A DNA stretch of 41,072 nucleotides, taken from the NCBI GenBank assembly GCA_019241285.1, contig JAFAXD010000300.1:1-41072 (forward strand), in the 5' to 3' direction. Each line of letters starts with the position of its first letter. Position 1 is the first letter of the stretch. Shown here piece by piece: positions 33,011 through 41,072 of this stretch. The notes beneath the pieces are model-generated. The model was not told the origin of the DNA. It ran no database searches and saw only the letters and a list, made by a program, of their open reading frames with translations. Made by a program: the position numbers and the translations under genes. The stretch comes from Xanthobacteraceae bacterium (GTDB lineage Bacteria > Pseudomonadota > Alphaproteobacteria > Rhizobiales > Xanthobacteraceae).

Positions 33011-33787
33011 GTGGATGTCAGCTTGGCCGGTCGCGCCGCCATCGTCACCGGTGGCAGCAAGGGCATTGGGTTCGGGGTTGCCTTCCGGTTCGCACAATCG
33101 GGGGCGGACGTGGCAATCGTCGCCCGCGGTCGTGAGGCGCTTGCGCAAGCGGAGAAACGCATCAGCGACGCGGCAGGCAGGCGCGTCGTCACGGTCGTGG
33201 CTGACGTTGCCAATGCGGGCGATATCAAGCGCGCCTATGATGAAGCGATGCGCGGACTCGGCCGGATCGATATCGTCGTCAACAATGCCGGCACGTCGCG
33301 CGCGGGTCCGTTCGAGAGCCTGACCGACGAGATCATGCAGCAGGACCTCGATCAGAAGTTCTTCGCCGCCTTGCGCCTGACGCGTCTCGCCTGGGAGCAA
33401 ATGAAGGCGCGGCGCTGGGGACGGATCATCAACGTGCTCAACATCGGCGCGAAGGCGCCACGCGGCGGCAGCGCGCCCACCACCATCTCGCGAGCGGCGG
33501 GTATGGCCTTGACCAAGGTGCTGGCCGGGGAGGGCGCACCGCACAACATTCTGGTCAACGCGCTGCTCGTTGGAATCATCGAAGCCGATCAGCACGAGCA
33601 CGCGGCCAAGCGCGCCGGCGTGCCAGTCGCCGACTATCTTGCGCGTTTCGCCAAGGACATCCCGATGGGGCGCGTCGGCAAGCCTGAGGAGTTTGCCAAT
33701 CTGGCCTGCTTGCTGGCCTCGGACGCGGGCTCCTACATTACCGGGACGGCGATCAATGTCGACGGCGGGCGCTCGCCGGTGGTCTAA
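33011..33787 (+). CDS. SDR family protein with altered catalytic residues
   Basis: 258 residues from a GTG with 'gaagga' ahead. The cofactor motif 'VTGGSKGIGFGVAFRF' and 'VNNAGTSRAG' are classical, and 'SYITGTAINVDGG' closes the fold. The active site is not: where the Y-x-x-x-K motif belongs the protein reads 'APTTISRAAGMALTK', replacing Tyr with Thr and Lys with Arg, and the active-site Ser is not evident ('NVLNIGAKAP'). Close rhizobial relatives may share this pattern. It can probably bind NAD(P) but its activity is doubtful. Confidence 0.85.
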   Translation: MDVSLAGRAAIVTGGSKGIGFGVAFRFAQSGADVAIVARGREALAQAEKRISDAAGRRVVTVVADVANAGDIKRAYDEAMRGLGRIDIVVNNAGTSRAGPFESLTDEIMQQDLDQKFFAALRLTRLAWEQMKARRWGRIINVLNIGAKAPRGGSAPTTISRAAGMALTKVLAGEGAPHNILVNALLVGIIEADQHEHAAKRAGVPVADYLARFAKDIPMGRVGKPEEFANLACLLASDAGSYITGTAINVDGGRSPVV

Positions 33788-33865
33788 ATCGTCCAACAAA
33801 GGTGCTTTCCCGGCCGGGGTCCGCGTGGCACAGTTTGGCTAACAATAATCTGAGGCGATCCCAGG

Positions 33866-35194
33866 ATGGCTGAGGCGACGGTCATTCACGGCACGCGTGC
33901 GGCTCCACGCAAGCCGTGGTACACGGTGCTGTATATTCAGGTGTTGATTGCAATCGCGCTCGGCGTTGCCGTCGGACATTTCTATCCGCAAACCGGAAGT
34001 GCCCTCAAGCCGCTCGGCGACGCCTTCATCAACCTGATCAAGATGATGATCGCTCCGGTGATTTTCTGCACCGTGGTGCACGGCATCTCCTCTATGGGCG
34101 ATCTCAAGAAGATCGGCCGAGTCGGCATCAAGACATTGTTCTATTTCGAGGCCGTATCCACTCTGGCGCTTGGGATCGGTCTGCTGATGGGCGAGGTGTT
34201 GCAGCCGGGCGCAGGTTTCAACATCGATCCCGCAAGCCTCGATCCCAAGGCGGTGGCGAGCTATGTCTCGCGGGCCGCTCAGGAAGGGGTCACGAACCAC
34301 CTGATGAATATCATTCCCAACACCTTCGTCGGTGCGTTCGCGGGCGGCGACCTGCTGCAGGTCTTGCTGGTGTCGATCCTCACCGGCTTCGCCATATCCA
34401 GAATGGGCAAGCTCGGTGAGCAGGTGGCGCACGCGATCGACGCGATGGCCAAGATATTCTTTGGCGTGATCGGGATCATCGTCCGCGCCGCGCCGGTTGG
34501 CGCTTTCGGCGCCATGGCGTTCACGGTTGGCGCCTTCGGGGTGGGTTCGCTGTGGAAGCTGATCGAGCTCGTTCTTGTCTTCTATGCCACCAGCATTTTG
34601 TTCATCGTCGTCGTGCTCGGGACGATCGCGCGTGCCGCCGGGTTCTCGATCTTCCGCTTCATCGCCTACATCAAGGACGAATTGCTGATCGTCGTCGGCA
34701 CGTCGTCGTCGGAAACGGTGCTGCCGCAGATGATTCAGAAAATGCAGCGGCTGGGGGCGTCAAAGTCGGTTGTCGGCCTCGTGATTCCGACCGGCTACAG
34801 CTTCAATCTCGACGGCACCAACATCTATATGACGCTGGCGACGTTGTTCCTCGCCCAGGCCACCAACACGCCGCTCACCCTCGGTCAGGAGCTGGGTATC
34901 CTGGCGATCGCCATGATCACCTCCAAAGGCGCATCGGGCGTGACCGGCGCCGGCTTCGTGACGCTGGCAGCCACGCTCGCGATCGTGCCAGACATTCCAA
35001 TTCAATCGCTCGCGATCCTGCTTGGGATCGACAAGTTCATGAGCGAGTGCCGGGCGCTGACCAACCTCGTGGGTAACGGCGTTGCCACCGTGGTGATCAG
35101 CCGCTGGGAAGGCGAACTCGATGCGCAGAAGCTGCACGAAACCATGGCGCATCCTATGACCATCGGCGAAGAGATGGAAACCAAACCGGCGTAA
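33866..35194 (+). CDS. dctA: C4-dicarboxylate:cation symporter DctA
   Basis: 442 residues, the usual DctA length. Signatures of the dicarboxylate/amino acid:cation symporter family are clear: '[21 protein letters not shown]', the serine-rich hairpin '[16 protein letters not shown]', '[24 protein letters not shown]', '[22 protein letters not shown]' and '[25 protein letters not shown]'. It imports succinate, fumarate and malate. No dctBD pair is adjacent, so the usual regulator lies elsewhere. The gene is 78 bp after the SDR and ends in a strong terminator. Confidence 0.96.
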   Translation: MAEATVIHGTRAAPRKPWYTVLYIQVLIAIALGVAVGHFYPQTGSALKPLGDAFINLIKMMIAPVIFCTVVHGISSMGDLKKIGRVGIKTLFYFEAVSTLALGIGLLMGEVLQPGAGFNIDPASLDPKAVASYVSRAAQEGVTNHLMNIIPNTFVGAFAGGDLLQVLLVSILTGFAISRMGKLGEQVAHAIDAMAKIFFGVIGIIVRAAPVGAFGAMAFTVGAFGVGSLWKLIELVLVFYATSILFIVVVLGTIARAAGFSIFRFIAYIKDELLIVVGTSSSETVLPQMIQKMQRLGASKSVVGLVIPTGYSFNLDGTNIYMTLATLFLAQATNTPLTLGQELGILAIAMITSKGASGVTGAGFVTLAATLAIVPDIPIQSLAILLGIDKFMSECRALTNLVGNGVATVVISRWEGELDAQKLHETMAHPMTIGEEMETKPA

Positions 35195-35237
35195 GCAGCG
35201 ACGTCTTTCGAGCAAAAACAAATTCGGACCAAAAAAC

Positions 35238-35272
35238 AAACCCGGAAGGCGTTGCTGCCTTCCGGGTTTTCA
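35238..35272 (+). terminator. Intrinsic terminator after dctA
   Basis: 'cccggaaggc-gttgct-gccttccggg' is a perfect 10-bp stem (35241-35250 and 35257-35266) flanked by As upstream and 'tttt' downstream. It terminates dctA and, with the A-run on the other side, probably also the convergent caspase-like gene. Confidence 0.85.
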
Positions 35273-35302
35273 TTTTGCTGATGTGCGCGTCGTTAGCTCT
35301 AA

Positions 35303-38296
35303 TCAATGCGGGCACTTCGGCTGTCCGGGTCCGCCGCACGCGGGCTTGCCGGGGGGCGCCGGCCTGGCCGCCGGCGGAGGCGGAGCCGGCCGAGGCGGCG
35401 GCGGTGCTGCCGCATGCATTGGTGGTGGTGGCGGCGGAGGTGCCGCGTGCACGGGTGGCGGCGGCGGCGCAGCGCGCACCGGCGCGGGAGGCGGGGGCGG
35501 TGGCCGGGCGGCGATCGCCGGCGGCGGAGATGGGGGCTTCGCCGCGGGTGCAGGCGGCGCTGGTGCATGTGAGGGCGCGACATTCGCCAGCGGCGGCGGT
35601 GGCGCATGGGTTTGCGGTGCCGGCGGCTTTGGCGGGATCACGGCTGGCGGCGCGTGCGGCGGCGCCGGAGCTGCCGTCGGCGGCGCATGCCCAGAAGGCA
35701 ATGCTGCGCTCGGCAGCGCGCCTGGCGGCGGCGCGTGTGGTTGACCCGCACCAGCGGGCGGGGCGGGAGGCAAGGTTGCGCTGGGAGTGCCCCCCGGCCC
35801 GGGAGGATGGGGGATCGCAGCGGGCGCCGGCAGCGTGTGGGCCGCGCCAGGCGTCGTGCTCCCGGGCGTGCCGGGATGAACCTGGGGGGCCGCTGCGCCT
35901 GGGCCTGGCAAGGCCGCCGTAGGTGATGTGCCTGGAGCAGGCGGCTGACCCGGCGCCCCAGGCGTCGGCAAGGCGTGACCTGCAGGGGCATTGGCCGTCG
36001 CACTGTTTGCCGGCGCGCCTGGCTGGCCGGGCGCGGGATGTCCTGGTTGTCCGGGGGCTCCAGGTGTCCCAGCGGCTGGGTTGGCGCCTGGTGCCGGGGG
36101 CTGACCGGCCGCTCCAGGAGTTGGCAAAGCATGCCCTGCCGGAGCATTTGCAGTCGCGGTGCTTGGCGGTGCGCCCGGCTGGCCGGGGGCGGGATGTCCC
36201 GGTTGTCCGGGGGCTCCAGGTGTTCCAGCGGCTGGCGTGGCGCCTGGTGCCGGGGGCTGACCGGCCGCTCCAGGGGTTGGCAAAGCATGGCCTGCCGGAG
36301 CATTTGCAGTCGCAGTGTTCGGCGGTGTGCCAGGCTGCCCAGGGGCAGGATGTCCCGGTTGTCCCGGAGCTCCAGGTGTTCCAGCGGCTGGCGGCGCGCC
36401 CGGTACCGGCGGCTGACCGGCGGCTCCGGGAGCCGGCAAGGCATGGCCTGCAGGGGCATTGGCGGTCGCAGTCGTTCCCGGGGCGCCGGGTTGCCCGGGA
36501 GTCGGATGGGTTCCTTGGCCAGGCGCTGCAGGTGCGCCGGGCGCGCCTGGCGTGGTTGGGCCAGTTGCTGCGGTCGGGCCGCCGGTGCGGGCGGCCACGT
36601 TTGCCTTCGCTGCAATCGATGGCGGCAGCGATGGACCGACTGTCGCCGGGGCGGTGGCAGCCGCCGGGGCTGGAGCAGCCGGAGCACCTGGTGCCGGCGG
36701 AGCGGCAGGTGGGGCAGCGGCAACCGCCGAGATCGGTTGTGTCGTGCTCTGTCCACTCGGCGTTTGGATCGTCACGTTGTTAGTGGTGTTGTTGACGATC
36801 ACCGTGTTGTGCACGTTGTTGTAGATGATGTTGTTCGGCGGAGGCGGCGCGATGTAGGGCGGCGGCTGCACATAGGCGGGAACCGGCTGGTAGACCGGAA
36901 TCGGCAGCACGAACAAGCCAACTGGCGGTGGTGGTGGCGGCAGCGCCACCCAGAACGGGGGCGGCGGCGCCAGGAAGACCACCGGCGGCGGCGGCGGCGG
37001 TGCAAACGCAAATACCGGATCATAGAACGCGAGCACCGGCCGATCGACGAACACGACTTCGGCGGGCGGCGGCGGCGGCACGTCATAGGCCATCATCTGG
37101 AACGTGGGCGGCGGCTCGAACGCGGCCGAGAGCTCGGCCAACCGGCGCCGGCAATCGTAAACATGCGGGCCGCGCGGATAGCGGCGCAGATAGGACCAAT
37201 AAGCGTCCGGCGTGTTGGCGATCCAGGTCCGGCGCCAGGTGATTGCCTCGCGGCGCGCCGCGATGATGGCTTGCACGCGCGGCGCCATCGGATCATCCGG
37301 GTAGGCAGCGACGAAATCCAGGTAGCCTTGCAGCGTGTCGCGTTCCAGTGCGGCCGCATAGGCGTCCTGGGAGCCAAGATCACGAATCGGCCGCGTGCGC
37401 ATCTCCTGTACCTGTTGGGCGGGGACCTGCGGCGGCGGTGCATCCGGCGCGCGTTCGAAGAACTGGAACTGGGCGAGGATGTTGGCCGATTGCCATGGGA
37501 CTTCGGCGCCCTTCGTCATTTCATTGACGCGCAGGCGCACCCGGTCAAACACGTCCTTTGGCGACAGGCCGCCCTCGCGAATCATTTCCGCGAGCGCCTG
37601 GGCGTAGGCGCCGTAAGGTCCATCGCCATCTGGCGCTACGGTTCCGGGCGCGGCATTGAATGCGTACAGCATGCCGGGCTCGGCATCGACCAAGGCGAGC
37701 CCGCCGGCGAGCGGCTGGCCAGTTTTCACGAACGGATTGGCGCGGCCGGCGTCCAGCACCACCATGCTGGCCTTGAGTTTGAGCGCGGCAAGCGGGCGCG
37801 TGTAGTCGGTGACCCGCACCGCCTCGAGCGGCACATCGCTTGCCTGCGCAAGCTTGGCATCAATCGGGACGTAATAGTTCTCGCCTTCGAGCTGCACGCC
37901 ATAGCCCGCGAGATAAATGAAGGCGACCGTGTTCGGGCCCGAGCTCTGCGCCTTGCTGAGGAAATCGCGCATTGCCTGGCGCAGCGAGTCTTGATCGAGA
38001 TCGCGCGCGCCGGCGACGTCAAAGCCCGCGGCCTGCAAAGTCTGTGCGATCAGGCCGGCGTCGTTGGCCGCGGTCTTGAGCGCACCTGCCTGATAGCCCG
38101 CGTTGCCGACCACGAGGGCAATGCGCTTTTCCGCACCGTCGGGTGCGGGTGGTGCTGGGGCTGCTGCAGGTGCGGCCGGCGGAGGCGCGGCTTCCACCGC
38201 GAGGTTCTGAGCGGAAGGCCGGGAGTTCTGCGCGGCAACCAAGCCGATCGTCGCGAACACGCCGAGGGTAACCAACAGTCCGAGGTACTTTGTCAT
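35303..38296 (-). CDS. Secreted pseudo-caspase with proline-rich collagen-like tail
   Basis: About 997 residues from the ATG at 38296; the ORF-track start at 38824 would run through the HAMP gene. A signal peptide ('MTKYLGLLVTLGVFATIGLVAA') precedes a short Pro/Ala linker and a caspase-fold domain (~57-280: 'KRIALVVGNAGYQAGALKTAANDAGLI'). The catalytic His motif GHG is GYG ('YLAGYGVQLEGENYYVPID', Tyr ~132) and the Cys motif DAC is DAG ('VVLDAGRANPF', Gly ~184), so it cannot be a cysteine protease. A small helical repeat follows ('LQGYLDFVAAYPDDPM'), then poly-Pro stretches, an Asn-rich segment ('NNIIYNNVHNTVIVNNTTNN') and a collagen-like tail with 52-residue repeats. Likely a scaffold in the envelope. 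Confidence 0.85.
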   Translation of the reverse strand: MTKYLGLLVTLGVFATIGLVAAQNSRPSAQNLAVEAAPPPAAPAAAPAPPAPDGAEKRIALVVGNAGYQAGALKTAANDAGLIAQTLQAAGFDVAGARDLDQDSLRQAMRDFLSKAQSSGPNTVAFIYLAGYGVQLEGENYYVPIDAKLAQASDVPLEAVRVTDYTRPLAALKLKASMVVLDAGRANPFVKTGQPLAGGLALVDAEPGMLYAFNAAPGTVAPDGDGPYGAYAQALAEMIREGGLSPKDVFDRVRLRVNEMTKGAEVPWQSANILAQFQFFERAPDAPPPQVPAQQVQEMRTRPIRDLGSQDAYAAALERDTLQGYLDFVAAYPDDPMAPRVQAIIAARREAITWRRTWIANTPDAYWSYLRRYPRGPHVYDCRRRLAELSAAFEPPPTFQMMAYDVPPPPPAEVVFVDRPVLAFYDPVFAFAPPPPPPVVFLAPPPPFWVALPPPPPPVGLFVLPIPVYQPVPAYVQPPPYIAPPPPNNIIYNNVHNTVIVNNTTNNVTIQTPSGQSTTQPISAVAAAPPAAPPAPGAPAAPAPAAATAPATVGPSLPPSIAAKANVAARTGGPTAATGPTTPGAPGAPAAPGQGTHPTPGQPGAPGTTATANAPAGHALPAPGAAGQPPVPGAPPAAGTPGAPGQPGHPAPGQPGTPPNTATANAPAGHALPTPGAAGQPPAPGATPAAGTPGAPGQPGHPAPGQPGAPPSTATANAPAGHALPTPGAAGQPPAPGANPAAGTPGAPGQPGHPAPGQPGAPANSATANAPAGHALPTPGAPGQPPAPGTSPTAALPGPGAAAPQVHPGTPGSTTPGAAHTLPAPAAIPHPPGPGGTPSATLPPAPPAGAGQPHAPPPGALPSAALPSGHAPPTAAPAPPHAPPAVIPPKPPAPQTHAPPPPLANVAPSHAPAPPAPAAKPPSPPPAIAARPPPPPPAPVRAAPPPPPVHAAPPPPPPPMHAAAPPPPRPAPPPPAARPAPPGKPACGGPGQPKCPH
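35920..36530 (-). repeat. 156-bp tandem repeats in the pseudo-caspase gene
   Basis: An anchor such as 'gcaaagcatggcctg' recurs at 35968, 36124, 36280 and 36436, exactly 156 bases apart. Each unit encodes about 52 residues of the form 'TATANAPAGHALPTPGAAGQ' plus 'GTPGAPGQPGHPAPGQPG'. Three units are nearly identical and the outer edges are degenerate. Such repeats are prone to length change. Confidence 0.9.
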
Positions 38297-38622
38297 ATTA
38301 TGCCCCACGGGAGAGCCCATGCCTATCAGTACACGGCAAGGGCGCTGAATGTTCTCTGAATGGACCGCGTCAACAATGCGGCGAGACGGGGGCATTTGAC
38401 CTCGCTGGACTTGCAAAACTTTTATTTTGTCGCGCGCGGAACCGATTGCCTCTTTGTGCGTTTTCAGCGTCAGCCGGGGTCTTCCTTGGGGCATTCGCGT
38501 ATCCAGGGGAAAGGAAGGCCTGCGCGGCTGCGCGCTGCGAGTAATCCGATGCTCCTGGCGTGCTTCGTCCGGTCCTTTCACCGCCGCCAGATACCTGTCG
38601 GCGATCCGAACCAGGATGCGCA
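38297..38622. other. Divergent intergenic region, pseudo-caspase / poly-HAMP
   Basis: 326 bp between two head-to-head starts. I find no gene. On + a weak promoter-like pair is visible, 'ttgacc' at 38396 and 'tttatt' about 18 bases on, inside a T-rich patch. The two genes may be controlled from here together. Nothing else stands out. Confidence 0.4.
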
Positions 38623-41072
38623 ATGCAATCCCCACCCCAAGCTGCCGAAGTTCCCTCCCATACCGATGCTCCCGCTCTCCACAATCCCGGCAATGGCGCC
38701 AACGGCAAATCCGCCTTCGAGTTGAAGGATCTGCTGCATGCGCTGCAAGCCGTGCGGGTTGGCGATTTTTCGGTGCGCCTTGCCGGCGACCACCTGGGAA
38801 TCGAGGGTAAGATAGCCGACACATTCAACGAGATCGTCACCGCCAACGAGCGGATGGCGCAGCAGCTTGAGCAAATCGGGCAGATCGTCGGCCGTGAAGG
38901 CAAGACGCGCCAGCGCGTACGGCTCGGGCTCTCGAGCGGCGCGTGGGGCGAAATGGAAACCTCCATCAACGTGCTGATCGATGATCTGCTGTGGCCGACT
39001 CGCGAAGTGACGCGCGTGATCGGCGCCGTCGCCCAAGGCGATTTGTTGCAGACCGTAAAGCTCGATGTCGAGGGCCGGCCGCTCAAGGGCGAGTTCCTGC
39101 AATCGGCGATGATCGTCAACACGATGATCAAACAGCTCGGCGTGTTCACCTCGGAGGTGACGCGCGTCGCCCGTGAGGTCGGCACCGAGGGCAAGCTCGG
39201 CGGCCAAGCCCAGGTGCCGGAAGTGACCGGCGTGTGGAAGGACCTCACTGAAAGCGTCAACTCGATGGCCAGCAACCTGACCGCTCAGGTGCGCAACATC
39301 GCCGACGTGACGATCGCGGTCGCCAACGGCGACCTCTCCAAGAAGATCACCGTCGACGTGCGCGGCGAAATCCTGCAGCTCAAGGAAGCCATCAACACCA
39401 TGGTGGACCAGCTGCGCTCATTCGCCTCCGAGGTGACGCGCGTGGCGCGCGAGGTCGGCACCGACGGCAAGCTCGGCGGCCAGGCGATCGTGCCCGGTGT
39501 CGCCGGTACCTGGAAGGACCTGACCGACTCGGTCAATGCCATGTGCGGTAACCTGACCGCACAGGTGCGCAACATCGCGCAAGTCACGACCGCGGTCGCG
39601 CGCGGAGACCTGTCGCGCAAGATCACCGTCGACGTGCGCGGTGAGATTCTCGAACTCAAAGACACCATCAACACGATGGTGGACCAGCTCAACGCGTTCG
39701 CGTCGGAAGTGACGCGCGTGGCGCGCGAGGTCGGCACCGAGGGCAAGCTCGGCGGCCAGGCGCAAGTCCCCGGCGTAGCCGGTACCTGGAAAGACCTGAC
39801 CGACAGCGTCAACTTCATGGCCGGCAACCTGACCGCCCAGGTGCGCAACATCGCCGACGTTGCGACCGCAATCGCCGGCGGCGACTTGTCGAAGAAGATC
39901 ACCGTCAACGTCAGCGGCGAAATCCTGCAGCTCAAGGAAACCATCAACACGATGGTGGACCAGCTCAATGCGTTCGCCGGCGAGGTGACGCGCGTTGCGC
40001 GCGAGGTCGGCACGGACGGGCGGCTCGGTGGTCAAGCCAATGTGCTCGGCGTTGCCGGCACTTGGAAGGATCTCACCGACAGCGTCAACTCGATGGCCTC
40101 GAACCTGACCGCGCAGGTGCGCAACATCGCCGAAGTCTCAACCGCCATCGCCAACGGTGACTTGTCGAAGAAGATCACCGTCGATGTGCGCGGCGAAATT
40201 CTCGAATTGAAGGACACCATCAACACGATGGTGGACCAGCTCAACGCCTTCGCCGGCGAGGTGACGCGCGTTGCGCGCGAGGTCGGCACCGAAGGCAAGC
40301 TCGGCGGCCAGGCGATTGTGCGCGGCGTCGCCGGTACCTGGAAAGACCTGACGGACAGCGTCAACTCGATGGCCTCGAACCTGACCGGCCAGGTGCGCAA
40401 CATCGCCGAGGTGGCGACCGCCGTCGCGCAAGGCGATTTGTCGAAGAAGATCACCGTCAACGTCAGCGGCGAAATCCTGCAACTGAAAGAGACGCTCAAC
40501 ACGATGGTCGACCAGCTCAACGCGTTCGCGGCGGAAGTCACGCGTGTCGCGCGCGAGGTCGGCACCGAGGGCAAGCTCGGCGGTCAAGCCGTGGTCCCGG
40601 GCGTCGCTGGCACCTGGAAGGACCTGACCGACAGCGTCAACTCCATGGCTGGCAACCTCACCGCCCAGGTGCGCAACATCGCCGAGGTCGCGACCGCCAT
40701 CGCCGGCGGCGACCTCTCGCGCAAGATCACGGTCGACGTGCGCGGCGAAATCCTGCAGCTGAAAGAAACCCTCAATACGATGGTCGATCAGCTCAACCGG
40801 TTCGCCGGCGAGGTGACGCGCGTCGCGCGCGAGGTCGGCACCGAAGGACGTCTCGGCGGCCAAGCGAACGTGCCGGGCGTCGCCGGGACCTGGAAGGATC
40901 TGACCGACAGCGTCAACTCCATGGCCGGCAATCTGACCGCCCAGGTGCGCAACATCGCCGAAGTGACGACGGCGGTCGCGCGCGGTGACCTGTCGCGCAA
41001 GATCACCGTCGACGTGAAGGGGGAAATCCTCGAACTGAAGAACACCATCAACACGATGGTGGACCAGCTCAA
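38623..41072 (+). CDS. Poly-HAMP signalling protein (hybrid kinase-like), N-terminal part
   Basis: Open from the ATG at 38623 to the window end, so the ORF track omits it. The stop nearest upstream in frame is at 38542. The first ~174 residues have no signal peptide or membrane helix and contain degenerate HAMP-like sequence ('[17 protein letters not shown]', '[20 protein letters not shown]'). From 39145 a 92-residue unit repeats at least seven times: '[18 protein letters not shown]', '[14 protein letters not shown]', '[12 protein letters not shown]', '[19 protein letters not shown]', 'TINTMVDQL'. This is the tandem HAMP array of Nik1/Os-1-type soluble histidine kinases. A kinase and receiver domain probably follow outside the window; that is inferred. 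Confidence 0.9.
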   Translation, partial: MQSPPQAAEVPSHTDAPALHNPGNGANGKSAFELKDLLHALQAVRVGDFSVRLAGDHLGIEGKIADTFNEIVTANERMAQQLEQIGQIVGREGKTRQRVRLGLSSGAWGEMETSINVLIDDLLWPTREVTRVIGAVAQGDLLQTVKLDVEGRPLKGEFLQSAMIVNTMIKQLGVFTSEVTRVAREVGTEGKLGGQAQVPEVTGVWKDLTESVNSMASNLTAQVRNIADVTIAVANGDLSKKITVDVRGEILQLKEAINTMVDQLRSFASEVTRVAREVGTDGKLGGQAIVPGVAGTWKDLTDSVNAMCGNLTAQVRNIAQVTTAVARGDLSRKITVDVRGEILELKDTINTMVDQLNAFASEVTRVAREVGTEGKLGGQAQVPGVAGTWKDLTDSVNFMAGNLTAQVRNIADVATAIAGGDLSKKITVNVSGEILQLKETINTMVDQLNAFAGEVTRVAREVGTDGRLGGQANVLGVAGTWKDLTDSVNSMASNLTAQVRNIAEVSTAIANGDLSKKITVDVRGEILELKDTINTMVDQLNAFAGEVTRVAREVGTEGKLGGQAIVRGVAGTWKDLTDSVNSMASNLTGQVRNIAEVATAVAQGDLSKKITVNVSGEILQLKETLNTMVDQLNAFAAEVTRVAREVGTEGKLGGQAVVPGVAGTWKDLTDSVNSMAGNLTAQVRNIAEVATAIAGGDLSRKITVDVRGEILQLKETLNTMVDQLNRFAGEVTRVAREVGTEGRLGGQANVPGVAGTWKDLTDSVNSMAGNLTAQVRNIAEVTTAVARGDLSRKITVDVKGEILELKNTINTMVDQL
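39145..41072 (+). repeat. 276-bp tandem HAMP repeats
   Basis: Units begin at 39145, 39421, 39697, 39973, 40249, 40525 and 40801, each exactly 276 bases after the last, and the seventh runs into the window edge. Identity is high at DNA level. Variation is concentrated at a few positions, such as 'VDVRGE' versus 'VNVSGE' and 'ILQLK' versus 'ILELK'. Confidence 0.95.

Noticed and set aside
32375-33799. 474-residue minus-strand ORF
   Set aside because: Antisense to the methyltransferase and SDR genes, which carry clear motifs and ribosome sites.
35975-38359. 794-residue plus-strand ORF over the pseudo-caspase gene
   Set aside because: Arg/Gly/Trp-rich low-complexity translation antisense to a gene with signal peptide and recognisable fold; the open frame results from the GC-rich repeats.
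38370-41072. Series of minus-strand ORFs with repeated '[12 protein letters not shown]'
   Set aside because: They are the antisense frames of the 276-bp HAMP repeats.
39145-41072. CRISPR array or rRNA-like repeat
   Set aside because: Units of 276 bp are contiguous, without spacers, and code for a clear HAMP-type protein unit.

Overview
The window is a 41-kb, high-GC bacterial chromosomal segment that reads like an alphaproteobacterium of the Hyphomicrobiales, most like the Bradyrhizobium/Nitrobacteraceae group. That placement is an inference from overall protein style: many LysR/TetR/SRPBCC/VOC genes, a DctA symporter, an ECF41 sigma factor, a PaoABC-type aldehyde oxidase and a poly-HAMP protein. 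No rRNA, tRNA, CRISPR array or intact insertion sequence was seen.

Layout. 1-0.7 kb: the C-terminal end of a RepA-like AAA ATPase, cut by the window edge. 0.7-7.5 kb: an ankyrin-repeat protein, a divergent LysR / Gal80-like oxidoreductase pair, a small lipoprotein, a secreted protein, an L,D-transpeptidase, a PadR regulator with its four-helix membrane partner, and an SRPBCC protein. 7.5-16 kb: small-molecule tailoring and efflux genes, namely an FAD monooxygenase, LysR, a methyltransferase-MFS pair, an autoregulated VOC-TetR pair, cupins, DUF1993 and an LCMT-like methyltransferase. 16-19.6 kb: an ECF41 (SigJ) sigma factor coupled to its flavoprotein oxidoreductase behind a near-ideal ECF41 promoter, followed by a YdeI protein and two decayed genes (an SDR tail and a frameshifted SRPBCC). 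19.6-22.1 kb: a class III nucleotide cyclase, a VOC protein, and an antitoxin whose PIN toxin is broken. 22.2-26.9 kb: a three-subunit molybdenum aldehyde oxidase (paoCBA order on +, transcribed on minus) with a divergent TetR regulator and operator. 26.9-35.3 kb: RidA, GFA, DUF763, a VapBC-type toxin-antitoxin pair, AlkB, an alpha/beta hydrolase, an ArsC-like/methyltransferase/SDR operon, and dctA with a strong terminator.

35.3-41 kb is the most unusual part. Two repeat-rich genes stand head to head. On the minus strand is a secreted caspase-fold protein whose catalytic His and Cys are both replaced (GYG, DAG) and whose C-terminus is a long proline-rich, collagen-like tail with 156-bp tandem repeats. 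On the plus strand is an open-ended reading frame, absent from the supplied ORF track because it has no stop in the window, made of at least seven 276-bp (92-residue) HAMP-type repeats of the kind found in Nik1/Os-1-type histidine kinases.

Regulation can be read unusually well here: palindromic operator candidates sit in front of the LysR, PadR, both TetR and the toxin-antitoxin genes. Several enzymes have substituted catalytic motifs (caspase, SDR, Gfo/Idh/MocA), so the window holds a number of probable pseudo-enzymes. All functions are from reading the translations; no database search was possible.
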